Shown here piece by piece: positions 32,689 through 41,069 of a stretch of DNA of 64,000 bases (positions are counted from its first letter, which is position 1; each line of letters starts with the position of its first letter). Both the position numbers and the translations under genes were made by a program. The DNA lies in the NCBI GenBank assembly GCA_036259355.1, contig DATABY010000090.1, forward strand, positions 15,398 through 79,397, written 5' to 3'. Source of the stretch: JALZDI01 sp036259355 (GTDB lineage Bacteria; Actinomycetota; Actinomycetes; Propionibacteriales; Nocardioidaceae). The notes below the pieces were generated by a model that was not told the origin of the DNA, did not search any database, and saw only the letters and a program-made list of their open reading frames with translations.

Positions 32689-34608
32689 TCAGCCGAAGAG
32701 GCCGAGGACAAGGTCACGGACGATGGCATAGCCGTTCTCGGACAGGATAGATTCGGCGTGGAACTGGATACCGCGGTAGTGCGGGCCGCTGATCGCGTGC
32801 ACGTCGCCGGTCCGGCGGTCGCGGTCGACGTGTACGCCGGACGGCAGCACGCTGTCGTCGTCGACGCGGCAGACGAACGTGTTGTAGAAGCCGACGTTCT
32901 CCTCGCGGCCGAGCACCTGCACCTTCGTCTGCGTGCCCTGGAAGACGATGTCCTTGTAGTGCAGCGGAAGCCCCAGCTCACCGCACAGCACCTGGTGGCC
33001 CAGGCAGACGGCCAGGAACCTCTGCCCGCTCGCCAGCAAGCCGCGCACGGCCTCCCGGAGCACGGCGATCCTGGGATGGTCGCCGTCGCGCGGGTCACCC
33101 GGGCCGGGTCCCACGACCACCAGGTCGAACCCGTCCAGGCTGCCGGGCCGCCACGCGTCATGCCGCACCACCGACACCTTCACCCCCATCACGGTGAGGA
33201 CGTGCCGGAGCATGTTGATGAAGTCGTCCTCGCCGTCGAGCACCACCGCCGTCCTGCCGACGAGGTCGGGGACGGCGCCGGTGTCGGACTGGTCGGTCAT
33301 CAAGAACCGGCTCAGCCGCTGGTTGCGCGACGCCAGGGCGATCAGCACGTCCTCGTCCACGACAAGGTCGCGCACGCCCGCCCGCGTCTGGGTCGGCGCG
33401 TCGACCAGACCGAAGGCGTTGAGGATCCCGCCGGCCTTGGCGTGGGTCTCCGCGGTCTCGTACGCCGGGTCGGAGTCACGCACCAGGGTCGCCCCGGCGG
33501 TGACCTTGAGCGCTCCGTCGAGGGACACGTCGCCGGTGCGGATGAGGATCGGGGCGTCGGCGGTGGGCGCTCCTTCGCGGTCCCGGCCGAGCAGGGCGAG
33601 CACCGAGGCGTAGTAGCCGCGGCCCTCCGGCTCGTACGTCTTGATCAGCCGGCACGCGTTCTCCACCGGGCTGCCCGTGACGGTCGCGGCGAACATCGAG
33701 TCGCGCAGCACGTCGCGGACGTCATGGTGGGAGCGCCCGGCCAGGAGGTACTCGGTGTGGATGAGGTGGGTCATCGGCTTCAGGTAGGGCCCGAGCACCT
33801 GGCCGCCCTCGGAGCAGATGTCGCACATCATCTTCAGCTCCTCGTCGACGACCATGAACAGCTCGTAGATCTCCTTCTCGTCGGCGAGGAACCCGAGTAG
33901 CTGCTCCTTCAGCTCGGTCACGTGGCTGGGCCCACGGTCGCCTCTCGGTAGGCGGAACGTTCCACTGATGGGGTTCATCCGCACGTCGCCGCCGTGCACG
34001 CTCACGTGGCGCTCGGGACTGGCGCCGATCAGCCACCGGTCGCCGGTGAAGACGCAGAAGGTCCAGTACGCTCCGCGCTCGCGCTCGACGAGCCGCCGGA
34101 ACACGCTCAGCGCCTTGCGATGGTCCCAGTCGGCCAGCCGGGTGCGGTAGTTGCGCCCGACGACGAGGTTGGCCCCCTGGCCGGTGCCGATCTCGTCGCG
34201 GATGATCGCCTCGACGACGCGGCCGTACTCCTCGTCGCTGGTGTCGAACCCGCCACTGCCGTCGGTGGTGACCGGCTCGTCGGGCAGCTCGGCCAGCAGT
34301 ACGTCGACGGGTACGGCGCGCTCGTGCTCGATGGCGATCGCCGACAGCGGTGCGCCGTCGTCGTGCACGTCGTACCCGCGCTCACGGATCTGCCGGAACG
34401 GCACGCACAGCAGCCGGTCCCAGTGCTGGTCCGATCTGGGCTGGCCCGACCTGGGCCGGCCGGCGGGGGGCGGGCCCTGCTCGAGGGGGACGTCGGAGAG
34501 CAGGTCGAAGTCCTCGCGGGTGCCACCGAGCAGTAGCACGTCGGCGGAGCCGCGCAGCCGGACGAGGGCGTACGCGGGGAAGCCGAGAAGTTCGTCGACG
34601 GCCGCCAT
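32689..34608 (-). CDS. PhzE-like fused chorismate synthase/amidotransferase
   Basis: A 639-residue fusion. The N-terminal chorismate-binding part (about 1-410) has GASPERH, MNPISGTFRLPRG, MMCDICSEGG and ATVTGSPVENACRLI. The C-terminal glutamine amidotransferase (about 430-639) has GPGPGDP, Cys in AVCLGHQVLCGELGLP and His/Glu in QFHAES. The pattern MMCDICSEGGxxxGPYLK and the fusion order match PhzE, which makes 2-amino-2-desoxyisochorismate for phenazines, rather than TrpE. No other phz genes are seen nearby. A Gly/Pro/Arg-rich insert lies near residues 45-62. The ATG follows TAGGCT by 10 nt. Confidence 0.82.
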   Translation of the reverse strand: MAAVDELLGFPAYALVRLRGSADVLLLGGTREDFDLLSDVPLEQGPPPAGRPRSGQPRSDQHWDRLLCVPFRQIRERGYDVHDDGAPLSAIAIEHERAVPVDVLLAELPDEPVTTDGSGGFDTSDEEYGRVVEAIIRDEIGTGQGANLVVGRNYRTRLADWDHRKALSVFRRLVERERGAYWTFCVFTGDRWLIGASPERHVSVHGGDVRMNPISGTFRLPRGDRGPSHVTELKEQLLGFLADEKEIYELFMVVDEELKMMCDICSEGGQVLGPYLKPMTHLIHTEYLLAGRSHHDVRDVLRDSMFAATVTGSPVENACRLIKTYEPEGRGYYASVLALLGRDREGAPTADAPILIRTGDVSLDGALKVTAGATLVRDSDPAYETAETHAKAGGILNAFGLVDAPTQTRAGVRDLVVDEDVLIALASRNQRLSRFLMTDQSDTGAVPDLVGRTAVVLDGEDDFINMLRHVLTVMGVKVSVVRHDAWRPGSLDGFDLVVVGPGPGDPRDGDHPRIAVLREAVRGLLASGQRFLAVCLGHQVLCGELGLPLHYKDIVFQGTQTKVQVLGREENVGFYNTFVCRVDDDSVLPSGVHVDRDRRTGDVHAISGPHYRGIQFHAESILSENGYAIVRDLVLGLFG

Positions 34609-34672
34609 GGTGGCTGGAAGCCTACCTGTCTGCCCGCAGCGAAATTCGCTTGTCCAGCGCGCGCAGGGGGAC

Positions 34673-34678
34673 CACGCT
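34673..34678 (+). promoter_or_regulatory. CANNNT-type -10 of the epimerase gene
   Basis: CACGCT ends 6 nt before the ATG at 34685. Confidence 0.35.
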
Positions 34679-34684
34679 CGCAGC

Positions 34685-35683
34685 ATGCGGACCCTCGTGC
34701 TCGGCGGCACCCTGTTCCTGTCCCACGCCGTCGCCGCCAGCGCGGCAGCGCGTGGCCACGAGGTCACCTGCGCCGCCCGCGGAGTGAGCGGGCCGGTGCC
34801 CGAGGGCGCGGCGTTCGTGCCGCTGGACCGTGACCGGCCCGACTGGTCGAGGCTCGCCGGTCGGCAGTGGGACGTGGTCGTGGACGTGTCCAGGCGTCCG
34901 TCCCAGGTGCGCGCGGCCGTCGACGCGCTGGTCGACGCGGCCGCGTCGTACGTGTTCGTGTCCACCTGCAGCGTGTACGCCGACCACTCGGTCCCGGGCC
35001 AGGGCCCCGAGGCGCCCGTACTCGCACCACCCGGACCCGACGTCGCCGACGACGACATGGAGCACTACGGCGGGCTGAAGGTCGCGTGCGAGCAGGCGGT
35101 GACGGAGCGCTTCGGGGAGGCTGCCCTGGTGGTGCGGCCCGGACTCATCGTCGGCCCAGGCGACCCGTCGGGGAGGTTCGCGTACTGGCCGCGGCGGATG
35201 GCGGAGTCCTCGACGGTGCTCGCGCCGGGGGAGCCTGACGACCCCGTGCAGGTCATCGACGTCCGCGACCTCGCCGCCTGGCTGGTCGGGGCGGCCGAAC
35301 GGCAGGTGCGCGGAACGTTCGACGCCACCGGGCCACGGATGCGTCGCGCCGACGTACTGGCAGCGGTGGCCGCCGGCGTGGGCACGGAGCCGAGGCTGGT
35401 ATGGGTGCCGCAGGAGTTCCTGCTGGAGAACGGCGTCGCGCCGTGGATGGGCGACCGTTCGCTGCCGTTGTGGCTGCCCCTGCCGGAGTACGCCGGCCTC
35501 ATGGACCGTGACGTCACCGCGACGGTGGAGGCCGGGCTCGTCGTGCGCCCCCTGGAGGAGACCGCGAGGGACACGTTCGACTGGCTGCAGCAGGCGCCCG
35601 AGGCGAAGGTCGTCGGGCTCAGCGCGACCGAGCAGCGCGAGCTGCTCCACCGGTGGCATCACGTTGACCTCATGTTGAGTTGA
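34685..35683 (+). CDS. NAD-dependent epimerase/dehydratase family protein
   Basis: A 332-residue extended short-chain dehydrogenase-like protein. The nucleotide motif is GGTLFLSHAVA (near residue 7-17), close to the GGTxFxG variant of this family. VSTCSVYAD and the HYGGLKVACE stretch give the Ser/Tyr-x3-Lys catalytic set (Tyr-Gly-Gly-Leu-Lys). Atypical SDRs of this kind are often annotated as reductases or mRNA-binding-like proteins; the substrate is unknown. It stands alone, with the ABC transporter promoter overlapping its end. Confidence 0.75.
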   Translation: MRTLVLGGTLFLSHAVAASAAARGHEVTCAARGVSGPVPEGAAFVPLDRDRPDWSRLAGRQWDVVVDVSRRPSQVRAAVDALVDAAASYVFVSTCSVYADHSVPGQGPEAPVLAPPGPDVADDDMEHYGGLKVACEQAVTERFGEAALVVRPGLIVGPGDPSGRFAYWPRRMAESSTVLAPGEPDDPVQVIDVRDLAAWLVGAAERQVRGTFDATGPRMRRADVLAAVAAGVGTEPRLVWVPQEFLLENGVAPWMGDRSLPLWLPLPEYAGLMDRDVTATVEAGLVVRPLEETARDTFDWLQQAPEAKVVGLSATEQRELLHRWHHVDLMLS

Positions 35684-35694
35684 GGTTCTAGGGT
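35664..35694 (+). promoter_or_regulatory. promoter of the ABC exporter
   Basis: TTGACC (35664-35669) and TAGGGT (35689-35694) are separated by 19 nt, overlapping the end of the epimerase gene. A leader of about 45 nt with GGGAGG precedes the exporter ATG. Confidence 0.5.
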
Positions 35695-35744
35695 CCTTTT
35701 CGTGCCCGCCCGGCTGGCCGCCGGAGACCGAGGGAGGTGGCGGG

Positions 35745-37682
35745 ATGAGCATGGAGGTCGCCGCGTGGACATCGCTGTACCACGCGATGAACGCCCAGGA
35801 CGACCGCCGGCCGTTCTCCAGGGCGACGCTGCGCCGCATCGCCGGGTTCGCACGGCCGCACCGGCGCAAGCTCACCCGGTTCCTGCTGCTGAGCGTGGTG
35901 ACCGCGGTCCTGGCCGTCGCCACGCCGGTGCTGGCCGGTCGCGTCGTGGACGCGATCGTGGACGGCGCGGCCCTCGAGGTGGTCGCCGGCCTCGCCGCAC
36001 TGATCGCCGTGATCGCGGTGGCGGAGGCCGGCCTCGGTCTGTTCACGCGCTGGCTGTCGGCCAGCATCGGCGAGGGGCTGATCCTCGACCTGCGCACCGC
36101 CGTGTTCGACCACGTGCAGCGGATGCCGATCGCCTTCTTCACCCGCACCCGTACCGGAGCCCTGGTGAGCCGGCTCAACAACGACGTGATCGGTGCGCAG
36201 CGCGCGTTCAGTGACACGTTGTCCGGCGTGGTCAGCAACCTGGTGATGCTGGTGCTCACGTTCGTGGTGATGGTCGGCATCTCCTGGCAGGTCACGCTGC
36301 TGGCGCTGCTGCTGCTTCCGGTGTTCGTCGTACCGGCGCGGCGGATGGGCACGCGCCTGGCCCGGCTGGAACGCGAGGCCGCCGACCACAACGCGGTGAT
36401 GGGCACGCAGATGACCGAGCGGTTCTCCGCGCCGGGCGCGACGCTGGTGAAGCTGTTCGGTCGTCCCGCGCACGAGTCCGCCGAGTTCGCCGTGCGGGCC
36501 CGCCGGGTGCGGGACATCGGCGTACGGACCGCGATGGTGCAGTGGGTGTTCGTCACCGCGCTGACGTTGGTCTCCGCGCTCGCGCTGGCACTGGTCTACG
36601 GGCTGGGTGGCTTCTACGCGCTGCGCGGCCAGCTCGAGCCCGGCGCGGTGGTGGCGCTGGCGCTGCTGCTGACCCGGCTGTACGCGCCGCTCACCGCGCT
36701 GGCGAGCGCGCGGGTGGAGGTGATGAGCGCGCTGGTGAGCTTCGAGCGGGTCTTCGAGGTGCTGGACCTGCAGCCGCTGATCCAGGAGAAGCCCGGAGCG
36801 CAGCGGGTGCCGGACGGCCCGGTGTCGGTGGAGCTCGAGCGGGTGCGGTTCAGCTACCCGTCGGCCGACAAGGTGTCGCTGGCCTCGCTGGAGGAGGTCG
36901 CCACGCTGGACACCCGCGGCGGTGTGGAGGTCCTGCACGAGGTGTCGTTCCGGGCGGAGCCCGGACAGATGGTGGCGCTGGTCGGCTCCTCGGGGGCCGG
37001 CAAGTCGACGCTCGCACAGCTGGTGCCGCGCCTGTACGACGTCGACAGCGGAGCCGTGCGGCTGTCCGGCGTGGACGTGCGCGACCTGTCGGCCGAGTCG
37101 CTGCGCGACACGCTCGGCATGGTCACCCAGGACGGGCACCTGTTCCACGACTCCGTGCGGGCGAACCTGCTGCTCGCCCGTCCGGAGGCTGCCGAGGACG
37201 AGCTGTGGGACGTCCTGCGGCGGGCCCGGCTGGCCGAGCTGGTGGCCTCGCTGCCGGACGGTCTGGACACCGTCGTCGGGGAGCGCGGCTACCGGCTGTC
37301 GGGCGGTGAGCGGCAGCGGTTGACGATCGCCAGGCTGCTCCTGGCTCGCCCGCGCGTGGTGCTCCTCGACGAGGCGACCGCGCACCTGGACTCCACGTCG
37401 GAGGCGGCGGTGCAGGCCGCGCTCAGCGAGGCGCTGGCCGGGCGCACCGCGGTGGTGATCGCGCACCGGCTCTCCACGGTGCGGGCGGCCGACCTGATCC
37501 TGGTGGTGGAGGAAGGCCGCATCGTCGAGCGCGGCACGCACACCGACCTGCTGGCCGCGGGCGGGCGCTACGAGGAGCTCTACCGCACCCAGTTCGACCA
37601 GCCGTCGGCGTCTCCGGAGCCACGGGAGCCACCGGAGCCGGTCGTGGTCCGACCCGTCGAGAGTGAGCCGCTCCGGCCGTGA
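35745..37682 (+). CDS. ABC exporter, fused permease and ATPase
   Basis: A 645-residue half-transporter with six membrane helices (about residues 45-320) and a nucleotide-binding domain (about 365-610). Walker A is GSSGAGKST (about 414-422), the signature LSGGERQRL (about 518) and Walker B VVLLDEAT. It would act as a homodimer exporting a lipid, peptide or drug; the substrate is unknown. The ATG has GGGAGG 7 nt upstream. A hairpin follows the stop. Confidence 0.88.
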   Translation: MSMEVAAWTSLYHAMNAQDDRRPFSRATLRRIAGFARPHRRKLTRFLLLSVVTAVLAVATPVLAGRVVDAIVDGAALEVVAGLAALIAVIAVAEAGLGLFTRWLSASIGEGLILDLRTAVFDHVQRMPIAFFTRTRTGALVSRLNNDVIGAQRAFSDTLSGVVSNLVMLVLTFVVMVGISWQVTLLALLLLPVFVVPARRMGTRLARLEREAADHNAVMGTQMTERFSAPGATLVKLFGRPAHESAEFAVRARRVRDIGVRTAMVQWVFVTALTLVSALALALVYGLGGFYALRGQLEPGAVVALALLLTRLYAPLTALASARVEVMSALVSFERVFEVLDLQPLIQEKPGAQRVPDGPVSVELERVRFSYPSADKVSLASLEEVATLDTRGGVEVLHEVSFRAEPGQMVALVGSSGAGKSTLAQLVPRLYDVDSGAVRLSGVDVRDLSAESLRDTLGMVTQDGHLFHDSVRANLLLARPEAAEDELWDVLRRARLAELVASLPDGLDTVVGERGYRLSGGERQRLTIARLLLARPRVVLLDEATAHLDSTSEAAVQAALSEALAGRTAVVIAHRLSTVRAADLILVVEEGRIVERGTHTDLLAAGGRYEELYRTQFDQPSASPEPREPPEPVVVRPVESEPLRP

Positions 37683-37699
37683 CGACACACTCCCTCACG

Positions 37700-37741
37700 C
37701 CGGGATCGCAGAAAATGCCCGGGTCAGCTCTGCGATCTCGG
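37700..37741 (+). terminator. hairpin after the ABC exporter
   Basis: CCGGGATCGCAGA (37700-37712) pairs with TCTGCGATCTCGG (37729-37741) over 13 bp with one G-U pair and a 16-nt loop, 17 nt after the stop. No T-run follows. It may end the exporter mRNA or act on the next gene, whose -10 lies 10 bp further on. Confidence 0.55.
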
Positions 37742-37751
37742 GCCGAGGGGG

Positions 37752-37757
37752 CATCGT
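37752..37757 (+). promoter_or_regulatory. CANNNT-type -10 of the MmcQ/YjbR gene
   Basis: CATCGT ends 6 nt before the ATG at 37764. Confidence 0.4.
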
Positions 37758-37763
37758 TGACCC

Positions 37764-38075
37764 ATGGCGACTGAGGGGGACGTGCGTCGGGCCTGCCTGG
37801 CGATGTCGGGTGTCACCGAGCGGCTGAGCTGGGGCCGGCCGGCGTGGTTCGCGCGGACACTGATGGCACGGATGTGGGAGGACGGCGTGGTGACGGTCAA
37901 GACCCGCGAGCGGGAGGCGCTCGCCGGCACCGACCCGGACACGTACTTCTGGACCCCGCACCACGAACGCTCGCCGAACCTGGTCCTGGTACGCCTCGAC
38001 AGGTTGGCCGACGACGAGCTCGGCGAGCTGCTGCAGGAGTCCTACCGCATCGCCGGAGCACCGAGGCGGACGTAG
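37764..38075 (+). CDS. MmcQ/YjbR family protein
   Basis: A 103-residue protein of the MmcQ/YjbR family (CyaY-like fold, DNA-binding suspected). The family pattern LSWGRPAWFAR, the central VTVKTREREAL and the C-terminal DELGELLQESYRIA are present. The biological role is unknown. It is a single gene; the convergent helD gene ends 16 bp downstream. Confidence 0.8.
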   Translation: MATEGDVRRACLAMSGVTERLSWGRPAWFARTLMARMWEDGVVTVKTREREALAGTDPDTYFWTPHHERSPNLVLVRLDRLADDELGELLQESYRIAGAPRRT

Positions 38076-38091
38076 CCCGGCTGAGCCGGCA

Positions 38092-40191
38092 CTAGGGCAT
38101 CCACGCGTCGGTGGTCGAGACCGTGACGAGCCGCTGGGTTGCTCGCGTCAGCACGACGTAAAGTGTGCGCATGCCGGTCTCGGACTCGGCGGCGATCTCG
38201 CCCGGCTGCACCACCACGATCGCGTCGAACTCGAGGCCCTTGGTGTCCAGCGGCTCGAGCAGGCGGATCCGACCGCCGAGGTCGTCGGCCAGCCAGTCAC
38301 CGACCTCGCGACGGCGCGCTCCGGTGGCGACGACCCCGATGGTGCCCTCGACCGCCTCGCGCATCTGCGCCACGGCCTCGCGCGTGCTGCCGGCGAGCTC
38401 GGCGGTGTCGGCCACGAGGTGCTGCGGCTGCTCGCCGGTACGGCGTACGGCGTCAGGCAGGTCCGGGTCCGGCACCGCCGCCCGTGCGACGCGGGCGGCG
38501 AAGTCGTAGATCTCCGCCGAGTTGCGGTAGTTGGTGGACAACCGGAACCGGTGCTGGTCCTTGTCGCGCAGCGCCTCGGTGCGAGCCTGCTCGGCCTCGT
38601 CGGGATGGGGCCAGGACGACTGCGCCGGGTCGCCGACGATCGTCCAGCTGGCGTAGCGGCCTCGGCGACCCAGCATCCGCCACTGCATCGGGGACAGGTC
38701 CTGCGCCTCGTCGACGAGCACATGGGCGTGCGGGTCGTCCTCGATGCGCTGGGTGGTGCGCAGCCGACGTGGATCGCGCTCGTCGGCGGTCGTCACCTCG
38801 CGGACGGTCTCGTCGTGCAGCTCGACGGTGGGATCGAAGTTCTCCTGGTGCTCGAGGGCGTCGCCGAGCAGGTAGCGCAGCTCGTCGATCAGCGGCACGT
38901 CCTCCACGGAGGGTCGGTCGTCTCGCCACGAGTCCAGGAGCAGGTCGATCTCGCCGCTGCTCAGCACGTCCTTGGCGTAGCGGTGCAGCCGCTCGGGGTC
39001 GGCAAGCCACCGCCAGACCTCGACGGCGTCCAGGACCGGCCACCACTCCTCGACGAAGGTGAGGAAGGCGTTGCCGGTGCCGACCTCGTCGACGAACTCG
39101 TCCTTGCCTCGCGCGGACGCGCGCTCCCCCCTGACCTGGCGCCACAGCGTGTCGAGCAGCGTGGTCGCCACGCGTTCGACGGCACGGTTGCGCCGCTGGG
39201 CGCCGAGCAGGTGCCGGCGCACCTGCTTCAGGTCGCGGTCACCCAGGTGCAGCCGCTCGTCGCGGTAGAACAGGTCGAACTCCGTCGGCGCGCCGGGCGC
39301 CGCGTCGCGGGCGGCACGGCGCAGCGGCGTGAGCATGCGCCGGGACCCCTTGACCGCCGCGACCTGGGGGCCGTCGTGGCGGGTGCCGTGGACGCCGTCG
39401 ACGACCTCGCCGACCGAGCGCAGCGTCACCGCCGTCTCGCCCAGGCTCGGCAGAACCCGCTCGATGTAGCGCATGAACACGTCGGAGGGGCCGACGACGA
39501 GGACGCCGCCGTTCTCGAAGCGACGCCGGTCGGTGTAGAGCAGGTAGGCAGCGCGGTGCAGCGCGACCACGGTCTTGCCGGTGCCGGGGCCACCGCCGAT
39601 GATCGTGACGCCGCGTGCGGGCGAGCGGATCGCGTCGTCCTGCTCCTTCTGGATCGTGGCGACGACCGAGTGCATCGAGGCGTCACGGGCACGCTGCAGC
39701 TCGGCCATCAGGGCGCCCTCGCCGACGACCACCATGTCGTCGGGCGCCCCGGCCGCGTCGAGCAGGTCGTCCTCGATGCTCACGACGTGTGCTTCCTGGC
39801 TGCGCAGGACGCGCCGACGGACCACCTCCATCGGCTCCTGAGCGGTGGCCTGGTAGAAGACACGGGCAGCGGGCGCCCGCCAGTCGACCAGCATCACCTC
39901 GCGGTCCTCGTCGCGTACGCCGATACGGCCGACGTACCGCTGCTCGCCGTCGCGCATGTCCAGACGTCCGAACACCAGGCCCTCGTGCGCTGCGTCGAGC
40001 ATGGCGAGCCGGCGGGCGGCGTGGTGCACCATCGCGTCCCGCTCGACGAGCCCGCCCTCGTTGCCGAGACGCCCGCGCGCGTGACCGTCCGCGGCCACGG
40101 CCCTCGCCGTCTCCGCCGCGGCCTCCAACCGCCTGTAGACCCGTTCGACAAACCGCTGCTCGTGCTCAAGCTCGCACTGCTCCGTGGACAC
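38092..40191 (-). CDS. helD: HelD-type UvrD-family RNA polymerase recycling factor
   Basis: A 699-residue superfamily 1 ATPase. The N-terminal coiled coil (about residues 5-70) is followed by Walker A GGGPGTGKT (199-207), a long insert, and motifs DEAQDLSPMQW, TIVGDPAQS, LSTNYRNSAEI and the C-terminal VVLTRATQRLV. In actinobacteria HelD proteins release stalled RNA polymerase, and one class (HelR) protects against rifamycins. No rifamycin-associated element was found upstream. The start is GTG with GGGAG upstream, and an AT-rich TAAAGT (40229-40234, minus strand) may be its -10. Confidence 0.87.
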   Translation of the reverse strand: MSTEQCELEHEQRFVERVYRRLEAAAETARAVAADGHARGRLGNEGGLVERDAMVHHAARRLAMLDAAHEGLVFGRLDMRDGEQRYVGRIGVRDEDREVMLVDWRAPAARVFYQATAQEPMEVVRRRVLRSQEAHVVSIEDDLLDAAGAPDDMVVVGEGALMAELQRARDASMHSVVATIQKEQDDAIRSPARGVTIIGGGPGTGKTVVALHRAAYLLYTDRRRFENGGVLVVGPSDVFMRYIERVLPSLGETAVTLRSVGEVVDGVHGTRHDGPQVAAVKGSRRMLTPLRRAARDAAPGAPTEFDLFYRDERLHLGDRDLKQVRRHLLGAQRRNRAVERVATTLLDTLWRQVRGERASARGKDEFVDEVGTGNAFLTFVEEWWPVLDAVEVWRWLADPERLHRYAKDVLSSGEIDLLLDSWRDDRPSVEDVPLIDELRYLLGDALEHQENFDPTVELHDETVREVTTADERDPRRLRTTQRIEDDPHAHVLVDEAQDLSPMQWRMLGRRGRYASWTIVGDPAQSSWPHPDEAEQARTEALRDKDQHRFRLSTNYRNSAEIYDFAARVARAAVPDPDLPDAVRRTGEQPQHLVADTAELAGSTREAVAQMREAVEGTIGVVATGARRREVGDWLADDLGGRIRLLEPLDTKGLEFDAIVVVQPGEIAAESETGMRTLYVVLTRATQRLVTVSTTDAWMP

Positions 40192-40306
40192 CCTGCTCCC
40201 TCATGTCCGCCGAGGAACCGAACACACCACTTTACTTGCTCGCGGCGCCGTGCACACCACCGCCGGCCGCGGGGATGGCACCGACTGCCTGCGGACCCCG
40301 GCCGAG

Positions 40307-41056
40307 CTAGCGGGAGCGCTTCTCCAGGAACGCGCGCATCGCCTCGCGGGCCTCCTCGGAGCCGAACAGCCGCGCCGACATCGCGGCCAGGTCGTCGCCG
40401 CGCTCGTCGATGTCTGCGAGCAGCGGTGCGTTGAGCAGCCGCTTCGTCTCACGGAGCCCCTGCCCGGTCGACTTGGCGATCGACGCCACCACCGACTCGA
40501 CGGTGCTCTCCAGGTCGTCGGCGCCGACGGCCTCGGTGACCAGGCCGATGCGCGCGGCCTCCACGGCGTCGAAGGTGTCCCCCGACAGGTAGGTCAGCGA
40601 TGCGGCCCGGTCGGTCATCCGGGCACGGGTGGTCAGCGAGATCGCCGCGGGTGCGAGGCCGAGTCGCGCCTCGGTGAACGCGAACGTCGCCTCCTGCGCC
40701 GCGACCACGACGTCGCAGGCACCGATGATGCCGATCCCGCCGGCGCGCACCGGGCCGGCGAGCACGGCGAGCACCGGCTTGGGGTGTGCCACGATCTGCC
40801 GCAGCAGCGCGATGAGCCCTCGCGAGCCCTCCTCCATGCCGATGGTCGCGGCCTCGGACATGTCGGCACCGGAGCAGAACACCCGTCCCGACGAGCGCAG
40901 CACGACCACCTTCGCGGTGTCGTCCGCGGCGCTGTCGTCGAGGGCCTGCGACAGCTGGGACACCAGGGCGCGCGACAGCGCGTTGCGGTTGTGCGGTGAG
41001 TCCAGCGTGATCGTGGCGGTGCCGTCGGCGGTCTCCAGTCGTACGAGCTCAGTCAC
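40307..41056 (-). CDS. enoyl-CoA hydratase/isomerase
   Basis: A 249-residue crotonase-fold protein. The oxyanion-hole stretches FCSGADMSEA and GPVRAGGIGIIGACDVV are clear. At the second catalytic position it reads ARLGLAPAAIS, lacking the usual Glu of classic hydratases, so isomerase or lyase activity is also possible. It is the last gene of the eight-gene acyl-CoA operon. The GTG start is chosen for the AGGAT about 8 nt upstream; an in-frame ATG three codons earlier is possible. Confidence 0.82.
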   Translation of the reverse strand: MTELVRLETADGTATITLDSPHNRNALSRALVSQLSQALDDSAADDTAKVVVLRSSGRVFCSGADMSEAATIGMEEGSRGLIALLRQIVAHPKPVLAVLAGPVRAGGIGIIGACDVVVAAQEATFAFTEARLGLAPAAISLTTRARMTDRAASLTYLSGDTFDAVEAARIGLVTEAVGADDLESTVESVVASIAKSTGQGLRETKRLLNAPLLADIDERGDDLAAMSARLFGSEEAREAMRAFLEKRSR

Positions 41057-41069
41057 ACAGCACATCCTG

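Noticed and set aside
40192..40306. Rifamycin-associated element before helD
   Set aside because: No GGGGCTTGCGGCAAGCCCC-like palindrome was found in the gap, so rifamycin induction cannot be claimed.
38419..40434. Plus-strand frame of 671 codons opposite helD
   Set aside because: HelD has all helicase motifs; the antisense frame has none.
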